From: Longimicrobium sp.
GTDB lineage: Bacteria > Gemmatimonadota > Gemmatimonadetes > Longimicrobiales > Longimicrobiaceae
DNA length: 64,000 nucleotides
Direction of reading: 5' to 3'
NCBI GenBank assembly: GCA_036387335.1
Contig: DASVTZ010000214.1
Coordinates: forward strand, 16,043 to 80,042
Shown here: piece by piece, positions 44,045-52,742 of the stretch
Layout of the letters: the number at the start of each line of letters is the position of its first letter
How positions within the stretch are numbered: the first letter of the stretch is position 1
Position numbers and translations under genes: made by a program
Notes under the pieces: model-generated
What the model was told of the DNA's origin: nothing
Databases searched by the model: none
Seen by the model: only the letters and a program-made list of their open reading frames with translations

Positions 44045-45499
44045 ATGCACACACGACGAATCCACCTCGCGGCGCTCGCCGCGCTCCTCCTGGCACCGCC
44101 GGCGTCCAGCGCCCAGGCGCGCGCCTCCGTCCCCGCGCTCGACACCGCCATCGCGCGGATGGGCGGCGCGGAGCGGCTGGCGGCCGTGCAACGCGTGCGC
44201 CTGGAGATGGTCACGCAGTGGCAGCGCACCACCTTGGCCGAGGGACCATACGGCGACGCACCCTCGTACGAGCTGAACACGGAGCTCCGCGACTACACGC
44301 GCGCCGCGTGGCGCAACACCCGGCGCTCGTACGGCGGCGGCGCGTGGCGCGAGATCGTGGACGTGGTGCTCGACAGCGTCGCCATCCGCCACCTTCCCGC
44401 GGGGTTCCCCTCCCCCTCCGCGCCCGGCGGATGGGCGCCGCTCAACGTGGCGTACGTGGACGAGCGCCATGAGCTGTTCGCCTTTGCCCCCGAGCGGCTT
44501 CTCCTGGCGCTGCGCGGCGCCCCCGATCTCCGCGCGCTGCGGGACACGGTGGCGGCGGGCGTCCGCTACGCCCGCGTGGCCGGCACGGTGGACCGCTTCC
44601 GCGCCACCCTCCTGGTGCGCCGCGGCGACGGCTTTCCCGCCTCCGTCCACTTCGCCGCGAGCGCGCCCAACGACTTCGGCCTGGTGCCGTGGGGGCGGAT
44701 GGAAGTGGCGATCCACTACTCCGCCTGGCGCCCGCAGGAGGGCCTCGTCTACCCCTTCCAGTGGGACGTGGCGCGGGTCGGGCGCCCATACAAGCGGATG
44801 TCGATCCTTGGGGCGCGCTTCAACCCCGAGGCGTCGCCGGACTCCTTCGCCGTGAGCGACTCGCTGCGTGCCGCCTACCTGGCGACCGCGCGCCGCCCCA
44901 TGCACGACCTCCCGCTCGCCTCCGCGAAGCGGGTGGGAACGCGCTTCGCCACCTTCGCCACCTTTGGCGCCCCCGCCGGCGCGGTGAAGGTGGGCGGCCA
45001 GTGGCTCCTCCTGGAAGCCGGGCAGGCGCCGCTCAGCGCCGAGCGCGCGACGCAATGGCTCGCCGGCGCCGACCCGGGGAGCCGCGTGGGCGGCGCGATC
45101 CTCACCCTCACGGCGCCCGGCAACGGCGGCGTGGCGCACCTCGCGCGGGAGCGGGTCCCGGTGTACCTGGCCCCAGGCGCCCTCCCCTTCGTCGCCGCGA
45201 TGCTGCGCGGCCACGGCGTCGCCTCCGCCCCGCCCGCGCCCGTCCGGAGCGCCCGCTGGCTCACCCTGGCCGGCGACTCCGTGTGGATGGAGCCCATCGA
45301 CCTACCCGACGCGCCGGGAGCCATGCTGGTCTACCTCCCCTCGCTGGAGTGGGTGTACTCCGGCACGATGTCGAACCCCATCCACCGCGGCCTCGTCCTG
45401 GCGCGCGTCTGCGGCCGCGGCTGGGCGGTGACGCGTGCGGGCACGCCTTCGCCCGCGTTCGAAGCGCCCACGCGCGGCAGCCTCTGCTCGGCGCGGTAG
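44045..45499 (+). CDS. secreted protein with degenerate metallo-beta-lactamase-like region
   Basis: 484 aa with signal peptide (LAALAALLLAPPASSAQA). The first ~260 residues are a beta-rich domain of lipoprotein-carrier type. Residues ~295-470 follow the strand order of MBL-fold hydrolases (VKVGGQWLLLEAGQAPLSAERATQWLAGADPG ... GGAILTLTAPGNGGVAHLARERVPVYLAPGALPFVAAML). The place where HxHxDH should be reads TAPGNGGVAHL, so the metal site is lost. Likely a pseudo-enzyme or binding protein; that reading is an inference from spacing. Confidence 0.6.
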   Translation: MHTRRIHLAALAALLLAPPASSAQARASVPALDTAIARMGGAERLAAVQRVRLEMVTQWQRTTLAEGPYGDAPSYELNTELRDYTRAAWRNTRRSYGGGAWREIVDVVLDSVAIRHLPAGFPSPSAPGGWAPLNVAYVDERHELFAFAPERLLLALRGAPDLRALRDTVAAGVRYARVAGTVDRFRATLLVRRGDGFPASVHFAASAPNDFGLVPWGRMEVAIHYSAWRPQEGLVYPFQWDVARVGRPYKRMSILGARFNPEASPDSFAVSDSLRAAYLATARRPMHDLPLASAKRVGTRFATFATFGAPAGAVKVGGQWLLLEAGQAPLSAERATQWLAGADPGSRVGGAILTLTAPGNGGVAHLARERVPVYLAPGALPFVAAMLRGHGVASAPPAPVRSARWLTLAGDSVWMEPIDLPDAPGAMLVYLPSLEWVYSGTMSNPIHRGLVLARVCGRGWAVTRAGTPSPAFEAPTRGSLCSAR

Positions 45500-45670
45500 C
45501 GGCAAGCATGTCGGTGGACATTGGACACAACAAGATTGCAAATGGCGACCAGTTGACGTACAGTGCCTCGGGACTCGGATCTCTTCCGGCCATGGAGCGA
45601 GGTGCGCCCGGTAGCGTTCACCCCCCTCGATGCTCTGAGTGCCTTACTCCTGCAAGAAGGTGGGCAACAG

Positions 45671-47086
45671 ATGCGTCATTCTTTCAAAGTGATCATGGTC
45701 GCCGTGCTCGTGGCCGGCGCCTGCCGCGAGAGCCTCATCGACGCCAGGCCCGAGCCCGGGATCCGCTTCACCGCGGGGGTGGGGAGCACCGACACGATCC
45801 AGGCGACCCCCGTCCAGGCTCTCAACGTCCGGGTGAACGAGGCGGATGGCAAGCCTGCCCGGGGAGCGGTCGTGCGCTTCGAGGCGGTGCTCTCCGCCGT
45901 GAGCTCGCTGCCCTCCATGACTGTGGGAACGCTCGCCTCCGCCCCGCTGATGGAGACGGCGGTCGACACCACGGACGCCAGCGGCGTAGCGTCCATCCTC
46001 GTGCGGTTCGGCATCATCGCCGGCCCGGGAAAGATCACCGTCACCGTTCCGGCGCTCGGCTTCCAGGACACCGCGCGCTACACCGTCACCCCCGGCGCGG
46101 CGGTGCGGACACACGTCACACCACGGGACACGGCGGTCTACCTCGACGGATCGGTCACCCTGCACGCAATGGTCATCGACCGCATCGGCAACTGGCGCCT
46201 GGAGGTACCCACGCTCAGCAGTCCGGAGGGAGTGTCGGTCTTGGGACACACGGTCAGATCCTCCAGCTTCGGGCGGCACGTGGTGCGCGCCGCGTTCCCG
46301 GGCATCACGGGGGACAGCGTGTACGTCACGGTGCTCCCGCGGGGGCGCCTGGCCGCCGTCCGCGGCTACATGGGCAACACGCTGGTGATGATGGATCTCG
46401 ACGGCAGCAACCGGGTCGCCGTACCGCTGCGAGGCCCGATCTCGGGCATCGACTGGGCGCCCGACGGCAGGGTAGTGGCCGGCGTGGCGAACTCGATCGG
46501 CTCGGCCAACGTGCTCGAGGCGGTCTCCCCGGCAGGGCAGTCTTCCACGTTCCTGAGCGGCTCGCTGGCCACGGAGGGCGAGGACTACCCCGTCTTCTCC
46601 GCGGATGGGAGGTCGGTGTTTTTCGGCGGGCATGCAAACAACCGCCAGACGACGCTATGGAGAGCTAATTCGAACGGCACGGAAAGCCAGTCGTCGTCGT
46701 TAAGCCTGCGCTTCGACTGGGGCTTCAGCTATGGCCCTTCGCCGGACGGCACGAAGCTGGTGCACTCCGGCTTCCTCTACGACCTGCAGACGCGAACCGT
46801 TACCTGGCTGGATACGCCCGCCGAAAGCTGGCGCTGGTCTCCCCTCGGGGACCTGATCGCCTACAACAGCTTCTCCCTTCTGGGCGTGATCAGGCCCGAC
46901 GGCACCGGGCGCCGCGTCTTGTCCAGCACCTACACCGGCTCCACGGACCGAAGCGTCGACTGGTCCGGTGACGGCAAGTATCTCGTGATCCGCTCGGGAA
47001 CCGCGCTGGAGCTGTTCGAGGTAGCGTCCGGCAAACGGGCCATGTTGCCGTTCACCACCGACTTCACCCAGGCCGTGCTGAAGTAG
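45671..47086 (+). CDS. lipoprotein with Ig-like domain and TolB/WD40-type beta-propeller
   Basis: 471 aa from the ATG at 45671 (the frame opens earlier at 45563 but lacks a signal peptide there). Lipobox VAGAC near residue 16. Residues ~45-215 hold two Big/Ig-like folds (VNEADGKPARGAVVRFEAVLS; TTDASGVASILVRFG). Residues ~225-471 are TolB-like propeller blades (VMMDLDGSNRVAVPL, IDWAPDGRVVAGV, PVFSADGRSVFFGG, FSYGPSPDGTKLVHSGFL, VDWSGDGKYLVIRSG). Surface-attached binding protein of unknown ligand. Followed by a strong hairpin. Confidence 0.82.
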   Translation: MRHSFKVIMVAVLVAGACRESLIDARPEPGIRFTAGVGSTDTIQATPVQALNVRVNEADGKPARGAVVRFEAVLSAVSSLPSMTVGTLASAPLMETAVDTTDASGVASILVRFGIIAGPGKITVTVPALGFQDTARYTVTPGAAVRTHVTPRDTAVYLDGSVTLHAMVIDRIGNWRLEVPTLSSPEGVSVLGHTVRSSSFGRHVVRAAFPGITGDSVYVTVLPRGRLAAVRGYMGNTLVMMDLDGSNRVAVPLRGPISGIDWAPDGRVVAGVANSIGSANVLEAVSPAGQSSTFLSGSLATEGEDYPVFSADGRSVFFGGHANNRQTTLWRANSNGTESQSSSLSLRFDWGFSYGPSPDGTKLVHSGFLYDLQTRTVTWLDTPAESWRWSPLGDLIAYNSFSLLGVIRPDGTGRRVLSSTYTGSTDRSVDWSGDGKYLVIRSGTALELFEVASGKRAMLPFTTDFTQAVLK

Positions 47087-47110
47087 GCGTCCCGCTTCAG
47101 CATACGGCAT

Positions 47111-47147
47111 GACGGGCCCGCACCTCTCCGGATGGTGCGGGCCCGTC
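47111..47147. terminator. 14-bp hairpin terminator
   Basis: GACGGGCCCGCACC pairs perfectly with GGTGCGGGCCCGTC over a 9-nt loop, 24 bp after the propeller lipoprotein gene. Confidence 0.75.
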
Positions 47148-47160
47148 GCGGTTCTACAGT

Positions 47161-47245
47161 TCACGCCGCCGCCCGGGCCTCGCCCAGCCGCACGCGCAGC
47201 AGCAGGTCGTGCAGCGCGGCCCGCGTCGCAAGCGAAGCCGTCTCC
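47161..47245 (-). pseudogene. 85-bp duplicate of the 3' end of the nucleotidyltransferase gene at 50598
   Basis: This segment is nearly identical (about four mismatches in 85 bp) to 50598-50682, which encodes the last 27 codons and stop of the second nucleotidyltransferase. In frame it still reads ETASLATRAALHDLLLRVRL plus GEARAAA and a stop. The similarity ends abruptly at TCTCC. It is a truncated duplicate left over from a recombination or deletion event. Confidence 0.85.
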
Positions 47246-47315
47246 AGACTACGACGCAGCCGAGCACGCCGCCCCGCCGCTGAGGCGCTCGTTCCGTTCG
47301 CACTGGAGCCAGAGC

Positions 47316-48581
47316 CTACTCGGTCTGGCCGGAGACGCGGACCGGCAGCAAGCTGCATCTCAGCTCGCCTCCGCGACAGAGCGGCACGCTGCCGGCCGGC
47401 ACCCCGAGCTGGCTCTCCTCGTTTATCCCCCAGCAGTAGACCACTCCGTCACTGCGCACTCCGCAGGTAAACCCAACCCCGACGTCGACCTGCTTCCAGC
47501 TCGATCCGCCCGCCACCGGCAAGGGGACGGCGCTGCAGTATGCGCGATCGGCCCCGCAGCCGGCGCTCGCGGCCTCCGTGCCGAGCTGCCCACCGTCCCG
47601 GGTACCCCAGCAGTACGCCGCCCCTTCGGCAGTGAGCCCACAGGTGTTGCTGAATCCGGGGCTCAGCGACGCGAACCGGTGTCCGGCGGCGACGGCGCGA
47701 ATGGGAGCACGCTGCGTCAAGGTATCTCCGACCCCCAGGATTCCCATGGTGTTCCGCCCCCAGCAGTACGACTCACCCGTGGTCGCCACCGCGCAGGCGT
47801 GATCCGCGCCGGCCGAGATCGATGTGAACCGCCTTTCACCCTGGACGGCGGCCGGCACAATCGCGCACGGTGTGCCGGAGAAGCATCGGGCGCTTGGCTC
47901 GGATCCGAGCTGTCCCGTCAGATTCGTTCCCCAGCAGTACGCCCTGCCGTCGGTCGCCACCCCGCAGGTAAACTGTTCCCCGGCCTCCAGGGAGCGGAAC
48001 CGTAGCTCCCCGGCCACACGCGCGGGCTCCAGGCGGTCCAAGCGTGTGCCGTCGCCGAGCTGGCCGTCCGCGTTGCGCCCCCAGCAGAAGGCGGCGCCGT
48101 CCCTGTCCAGGGCGCAACTGTGCGTGAGTCCTGCCGTGACCGACGTGTAGCTGTTGTCTCCGCGCACACGCACCGGCACGTCCGAACCGTCGCCCGATCC
48201 GTTGCCGAGCTGCCCAGCGCCGATGTCGCCGCCTGCGCCCCAGCAGCGCAGGGATCCATCCACCGCGAGACCACAGGTGTGATAGTAACCGGCGGCGAGG
48301 CGTGTGAAGCGCGGCGCGTCTTTTACGGGAACCATGCTCGCTTGTTCGTCCAACCCACCGTTGCCGAGCTGCCCCTGCTTTCCGCGTCCCCAGCAATACG
48401 CACGCCCACTCTCCGTCAGCCCGCACGCATGCCGCGCTCCGGCAACCACCTGGGCGAACGGCTCGGCGACCGCTTCCGGGCTGAGCGCGTTGTCGCAGCC
48501 GCCCGCCAGCAGGAACACGAGCACACCAAGGCTCCTGTGCGTCTTACTGCGCGGCCGGGGTGCTGCATTTGCGCAAACCAT
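47316..48581 (-). CDS. RCC1-repeat (chromosome-condensation-regulator-like) lipoprotein
   Basis: 421 aa with a lipobox (LLAGGC) near residue 29. About seven repeats of the form F-x-x-L-x-A-G-x-x-H-(T/A)-C-G-L-x-x-x-G-x-x-Y-C-W-G-x-N-x-x-G-Q-L-G build an RCC1-type seven-bladed propeller; every blade carries a Cys pair (HACGL...AYCWG), so interblade disulfides are likely in the periplasm or on the surface. Such proteins are abundant in Gemmatimonadota and myxobacteria; function unknown. It lies between the duplicated 85-bp fragments. Confidence 0.9.
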   Translation of the reverse strand: MVCANAAPRPRSKTHRSLGVLVFLLAGGCDNALSPEAVAEPFAQVVAGARHACGLTESGRAYCWGRGKQGQLGNGGLDEQASMVPVKDAPRFTRLAAGYYHTCGLAVDGSLRCWGAGGDIGAGQLGNGSGDGSDVPVRVRGDNSYTSVTAGLTHSCALDRDGAAFCWGRNADGQLGDGTRLDRLEPARVAGELRFRSLEAGEQFTCGVATDGRAYCWGTNLTGQLGSEPSARCFSGTPCAIVPAAVQGERRFTSISAGADHACAVATTGESYCWGRNTMGILGVGDTLTQRAPIRAVAAGHRFASLSPGFSNTCGLTAEGAAYCWGTRDGGQLGTEAASAGCGADRAYCSAVPLPVAGGSSWKQVDVGVGFTCGVRSDGVVYCWGINEESQLGVPAGSVPLCRGGELRCSLLPVRVSGQTE

Positions 48582-48704
48582 CGAACACCTCTTTGCTTTT
48601 CTGGCTCACCTGAAACGGGCGGCGCTTTCCGCATACGCCAGGTGAGCACACCCTTCATCCGTCCACCCCGGTTTTCGGCGTGGGCCGGTACGATGTTCAT
48701 GTTC

Positions 48705-50444
48705 TCACAACGGGCACGTGGGACAGGCCTCGTCTGGATTGGAGGATGTCACGCTTATGCGAGCATGCCTGTAGATGCTCTGCCCGTCTGACCCGTCTCG
48801 TACGATCAGCGAGAGCGCATAGTACTCGGTTCGTCCGGCGCTCGGGCAAAGCCTCATGGTGGTGGACGTTCCCGTGCTGCCACTGCTCCACTGGTAGGTG
48901 ATGGGGCCGTCGCCGCCGTAATGGACAGCTCCATACGTTTTGTTAATGCACTGAGACAGCTTGTAGCTGAACTGACAGCGATCGTTGAAGCAACCCGCCA
49001 TGTTCACCTCGTACAGCCCGCCCAGCGCCTTCATCGCGTTCGGATAGCCGTACCCCGTGAAGCTGTCCCACCCAGGCCCCGAGTCCTCGTTCACCACGTC
49101 GGTCGCTGCCCAGATCATCCGGTCACGGACCTCGAAGTTACGCATCCCCGGATAGCGCGAACGAATGAGCGTGGCAATTCCGGACACCAATGTGGATGCG
49201 TTCGAAGCTCCACCCGTGGTGCCCCACGGGCCCCCGTCGATCGAGTGATGCCCGGTGGTACTGTGACCCACCGGAGCCGAGAGGGCGACTTCCGGGCCCG
49301 CCCAGCTCTCCGGAATCTTCCGCTTCGTGTTCAGGTCCAGGCCGGTAACCGCGATGACCCGTGGGTGCTGCGCCGGGAAGGCGACCCCCCAGATGTACCC
49401 GTACGGGCAGGTGGTTCCCGCCGCGGCTACGAACAACACATCGTAATTGTCGTAGAGGAAGTAGATGTTGTCGCTGACGCCGTCGTACCAGTTGTCCGCG
49501 CGCAGCGCCATGTTGACGACACGCGCCCCCTGCTCACGTACGGAGATGTCCAGCGCCCGGTTGATCCGCCACATGTCCACGGATATGTAGCCGTTGCCAT
49601 GCCGTACACTGATGGCCCGCGCCCCGTACGCGACGCCCACGGTGTTCGTCCCGTTGCGCGGCGCCGCCAGGGCACCCATCTGGTGCGTCCCATGGGAATT
49701 GTCGTCCTGGCCGGTAATCACCCGGTTCTCGACGTCAAAGGGAGTGACACCCGCCAGCTCCGGCTGGAATACGTCGATCCCGGTGTCGACCAGCGAAACC
49801 GTGACGCCACTCCCGGTGCTCCGCAGCCAGGCACTCGGAATCGCCATGGCATCGAACACCAGCGGAACGGAATCGCCTCCGAGAGGACGCGCACCGTAGA
49901 TCGGTGAGCTGCTGCTTCCGTCAGATGTGCCGCAAGAAGACATCAGAGAGGGACCGCCCACTCCGATCGCGCTGCCGCCCTCCAGATAGTACGGATTTAG
50001 ATACACGGCCGGCTCTACGTAGTCTGAGAACGGCCAGCGCTGAAGCCGGGCGAGCGCCGCTGGAGTGAGAGGCCTGACTCGAACCATCGGCAGATACTCG
50101 CTCACCTCGACGACGCGCATCTCCGGATCATGGCGGAGTGATTCCAGCGCATGCTCCCAGACCGCATCGGGTACGACCCGCTTGCCTTCGATCATGCCCC
50201 GCCGGGAGCCCGGCTCTTTGACGCCTACCGTGACGGTAGTGTCAGCCTGAACGATGTAGCCCCAGAGACTTTCCGCCGAAGCACGAACCCACTTCCCTTT
50301 CCGCGCCAGACTATCTCCGGCTTCCAAGGATTGAGCGGCCCGGCCCGGCGCACCCGCGCTGGGGCTGACGAGCGCCGCAGGATCGTCGCACCCGGCAGCC
50401 GCGATGACAAGCACCAAACCGCTGAGGTAAAGCCGAATCTTCAC
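48705..50444 (-). CDS. subtilisin-like S8 serine protease lipoprotein
   Basis: 579 aa from the GTG at 50444. Lipoprotein signal with AAAGC near residue 19. A ~150-residue propeptide-like region precedes the catalytic domain. Catalytic Asp in VSLVDTGIDV, His in DDNSHGTHQMG, the oxyanion Asn region (NMALRADNWYDG) and Ser in GGASNASTLVSG, a variant of GTSMA. C-terminal ~100 residues are an Ig-like/PKD-type domain with several Cys (CFNDRCQFSYKLSQC). Surface-exposed secreted protease; substrate unknown. Confidence 0.9.
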   Translation of the reverse strand: MKIRLYLSGLVLVIAAAGCDDPAALVSPSAGAPGRAAQSLEAGDSLARKGKWVRASAESLWGYIVQADTTVTVGVKEPGSRRGMIEGKRVVPDAVWEHALESLRHDPEMRVVEVSEYLPMVRVRPLTPAALARLQRWPFSDYVEPAVYLNPYYLEGGSAIGVGGPSLMSSCGTSDGSSSSPIYGARPLGGDSVPLVFDAMAIPSAWLRSTGSGVTVSLVDTGIDVFQPELAGVTPFDVENRVITGQDDNSHGTHQMGALAAPRNGTNTVGVAYGARAISVRHGNGYISVDMWRINRALDISVREQGARVVNMALRADNWYDGVSDNIYFLYDNYDVLFVAAAGTTCPYGYIWGVAFPAQHPRVIAVTGLDLNTKRKIPESWAGPEVALSAPVGHSTTGHHSIDGGPWGTTGGASNASTLVSGIATLIRSRYPGMRNFEVRDRMIWAATDVVNEDSGPGWDSFTGYGYPNAMKALGGLYEVNMAGCFNDRCQFSYKLSQCINKTYGAVHYGGDGPITYQWSSGSTGTSTTMRLCPSAGRTEYYALSLIVRDGSDGQSIYRHARISVTSSNPDEACPTCPL

Positions 50445-50551
50445 CGTATAAACTCTTGTCTGAGGGGAAAACTCTTAGAACGACTTATGGCGGGAATCAG
50501 GTTATGAAACTTAGCGAAATCTTGCTAAAGCGCCAAGGGGGCCAAAACTAA

Positions 50552-50581
50552 AGGCACGGAGAAAGACGCTTCTCCGTGCCT
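50552..50581 (-). terminator. intrinsic terminator of the Ro60-RtcB operon
   Basis: AGGCACGGAGAA pairs perfectly with TTCTCCGTGCCT across a 6-nt loop. On the minus strand it is followed by TTAGTTTTGG, 17 bp after the stop of the last nucleotidyltransferase gene. Confidence 0.85.
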
Positions 50582-50597
50582 CCGGTGTTCGGTCCCT

Positions 50598-51377
50598 TCA
50601 CGCCGCCGCCCGGACCTCGCCCAGCCGCACGCGCAGCAGCAGGTCGTGCAGCGCGGCCCGCGTCGCCGGCGAAGCCGTCTCCGGCAGGCGGCTGAGCTCG
50701 GCGGCATCGGCGAGGGCGCGGCACAGGCGGAGGAACTCCACACGGTGGAATACCGCGTCCGCATCGCCGAGTACCGACTGCTCAGCACCGGCCGTCTTGC
50801 GGTGGATCAGCTCGTCGATGTACGGCAGCCTCATTTCCCTGTTGCACGCGTAAAGGGAGGCGACCACATCGCCGCTCCGCATCATCCGGATGCCGGTGAG
50901 GAGTACGCGGTACACGTAGAGGAGGGGCTTCACGCGGCGCGGCTCCTCCTTCTCCCACAGCCGCCACTGGTTGTGCGCGAAGCCCAGGTAGTGCCGCACG
51001 CAGCGGCGGGTGATGCAGCCGCGCGCGATCTCCTTGAGCTCCTCGTGCTCGGGCGTGGTGTGCACCACGAGCGGCGAGTAGAGCTGCTCCAGCACGTAGC
51101 CGTTGTCGCGCAGCAGGAGCGCAAAGAACTTGCGCGCGTCGTGGGTCACCAGGTCCACCTCCGCGCCGCCGCGGACGTGGCTGCGCTTCACCGTGTCCTC
51201 GCCCTCCTCCAGCCCCGCCACGGCGGCCAGCGGCAGCACGTGGCACCCGCGCAGATCCCAGTCCGAATCGCCGGACGGGAAGCCGTAGAGGTGCGCGCCG
51301 CTCACCGTGGCGAACAGGAGGGGATAGGGGTGCGCGGCGGTCTCGGCGCGCAGGGGTTCGTTCTTTATCATCAGCAT
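50598..51377 (-). CDS. Pol-beta-superfamily nucleotidyltransferase (YcgL/COG3541-like), second copy
   Basis: 259 aa. The nucleotidyltransferase core is complete: SGAHLYGFPSGDSDWDLRG (the h-G-S/A-x-x-x-G ... D-x-D motif of metal-binding aspartates, near residue 27) and the third acidic strand AEVDLVTHDARKFFALLL. The following helices (YVLEQLYSPLVVHT ... ITRRCVRHYLGFAHNQWRLWEKEEPRRVKPLLYVYRVLLTGI) are characteristic of COG3541. Members of this group are recurrent neighbours of RtcB and may add or remove nucleotides at RNA ends. Last gene of the operon; its 3' end is duplicated at 47161. A 339-bp repeat-filled gap separates it from its paralogue. Confidence 0.88.
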   Translation of the reverse strand: MLMIKNEPLRAETAAHPYPLLFATVSGAHLYGFPSGDSDWDLRGCHVLPLAAVAGLEEGEDTVKRSHVRGGAEVDLVTHDARKFFALLLRDNGYVLEQLYSPLVVHTTPEHEELKEIARGCITRRCVRHYLGFAHNQWRLWEKEEPRRVKPLLYVYRVLLTGIRMMRSGDVVASLYACNREMRLPYIDELIHRKTAGAEQSVLGDADAVFHRVEFLRLCRALADAAELSRLPETASPATRAALHDLLLRVRLGEVRAAA

Positions 51378-51716
51378 GGGTCACCGCCTTTGGTGCGTTA
51401 GTGCGTTAATGCGTTAGTGCGTTGGGGTTTGTGCCCCCCCGTTCTATGTCATCCTGAGAGCGAGCCGCCGTCACGATCAGCCGCAGTGCGCTCCTCACTC
51501 CCTGCGGCGAGCGAAGGATCTAGCCGGCGAAGCGTGAGGACCGAGGGTCGTCACAGGCCCCTCGCCACGCGCAGTAGATCCTTCGCTACGCGCCACAGAT
51601 TGGTGATTGGGAGAGGGCAGGGCGGCGCGTCGCTCAGGATGACAAAAAGTGCCGTTCCTCCTGTCCCCGAAGCGCACTCACGCACTCACGCACTAACGCA
51701 CTCACGCACTAACGCA
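51378..51716. repeat. MITE-like element flanked by GTGCGTTA tandem repeats
   Basis: Three layers. Tandem GTGCGTTA-type octamers at 51396-51432 are mirrored by CACTAACG/CACTCACG octamers at 51668-51726. Inside lies a 198-bp unit (51447-51644) with terminal inverted repeats TGTCATCCTGAG-AGCGA and TCGCTCAGGATGACA. Inside that, GCGAAGGATCTA (51511) faces TAGATCCTTCGC (51575). The TCATCCTGAG/GCGAAGGATCTA unit is widespread in unrelated bacteria. It splits the two nucleotidyltransferase genes. Confidence 0.85.
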
Positions 51717-52655
51717 CTAACGCACTTCCGTCCCCACCGCACTGCGCCGGGCACGGATCAGGTATCCGTTCGCCCACGCGTAGTCGGGGCGATCCGGGAG
51801 GCGCGTGGATGCGAGCGCGGCGTCGAACTCGCGGTGGAGCGCGAGCCTCCATTCGTTCACTTCGTCCCACGGCGCCGCGCCCGATTTGATGCCCAGGAGC
51901 GCGGCCCGGTTCTCCTCCACCCGAACCGGGACGTGGCCGTCGCGCAGGGCCGTGATGCCGCTGATCAGCAGGCGCACCAGGTGCATGGCGTGCTTCCACC
52001 TGGGCGCGCCCGTGTTGCGGACGTCCTGCTCCAGCTTGCGGAACTGCGACATCACGTAGCCGTTGTACGTCTGGTAGACGATCTTCGACAGGAAGCGCCC
52101 CCGCTCGCGCAGCAGCTCCTCCGCCAGCGGCGCCGCGTGCTCGACGCGCGGGGAGTAGAGCACTTCCAGGATGTTGGGGTTCGCCTTGAGCGCGAGCCCC
52201 AGGAACTTCCCCACCTCCCAGTAGCACTCCTCCGTCGCCACGTTCTCCAGCTGCTCCGGCACGCCGTAAAGCGACCAGTGAAGCTCGGCCGGGGGCAGGT
52301 ACACGCCGCGCCGGTCCACGTCCGACTCCTCGTCGTCCAGCCCGTACGCGCGCGAGCCCACCACCACGCGCAGCATCACGTGCTCGTCTAGCGAGTGGTC
52401 GCGCAGCACGCCGCCCAGCTCCGCCAGCGTCTCCGCCTGCAGGTGCTTGCGGATGGTGAGCTCCGTCCTGGGAAGCGACAGCTCCGTCCCGTCCACCAGG
52501 CGCACGCGGTAGGCGTGCGTGTGGTCCGTGGGCGCGCCCACCACCTTGCCCACGGAGCCCGCCGGCGCCAGCGGCCGGCCCGCGCCCGTGGCCGCCGCCC
52601 GCCGCAGCACCACTTGCGTGCCCACGGGAAGGATCAGGTTCAGGTTGTACGTCAT
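51717..52655 (-). CDS. Pol-beta-superfamily nucleotidyltransferase, first copy
   Basis: 312 aa. A ~95-residue N-terminal extension with an SH3-like strand pattern (PVGTQVVLRRAAATGAGRPLAPAGSVGKVVG ... YRVRLVDGTELSLPRTEL) precedes the nucleotidyltransferase core: RVVVGSRAYGLDDEESDVDRRGVYLPP with the GS and DxD-type acids intact. Downstream helices (ECYWEVGKFLGLALKANPNILEVLYSPRVEHAAPLAEELL, YVMSQFRKLEQDV) match the paralogue at 50598, so the two arose by duplication. The N-terminal domain could bind RNA. Located between RtcB/unknown protein and the MITE-like insert, on the same strand as the whole operon. Confidence 0.88.
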   Translation of the reverse strand: MTYNLNLILPVGTQVVLRRAAATGAGRPLAPAGSVGKVVGAPTDHTHAYRVRLVDGTELSLPRTELTIRKHLQAETLAELGGVLRDHSLDEHVMLRVVVGSRAYGLDDEESDVDRRGVYLPPAELHWSLYGVPEQLENVATEECYWEVGKFLGLALKANPNILEVLYSPRVEHAAPLAEELLRERGRFLSKIVYQTYNGYVMSQFRKLEQDVRNTGAPRWKHAMHLVRLLISGITALRDGHVPVRVEENRAALLGIKSGAAPWDEVNEWRLALHREFDAALASTRLPDRPDYAWANGYLIRARRSAVGTEVR

Positions 52656-52742
52656 CGTATGCCCATCCCGGGGGCGTGCCGCGCGGGCACGCCCCTCAGT
52701 GTGTTGTCAGGTTGTCGAGCGGGATAGGCGAAGCAGGAGGAG

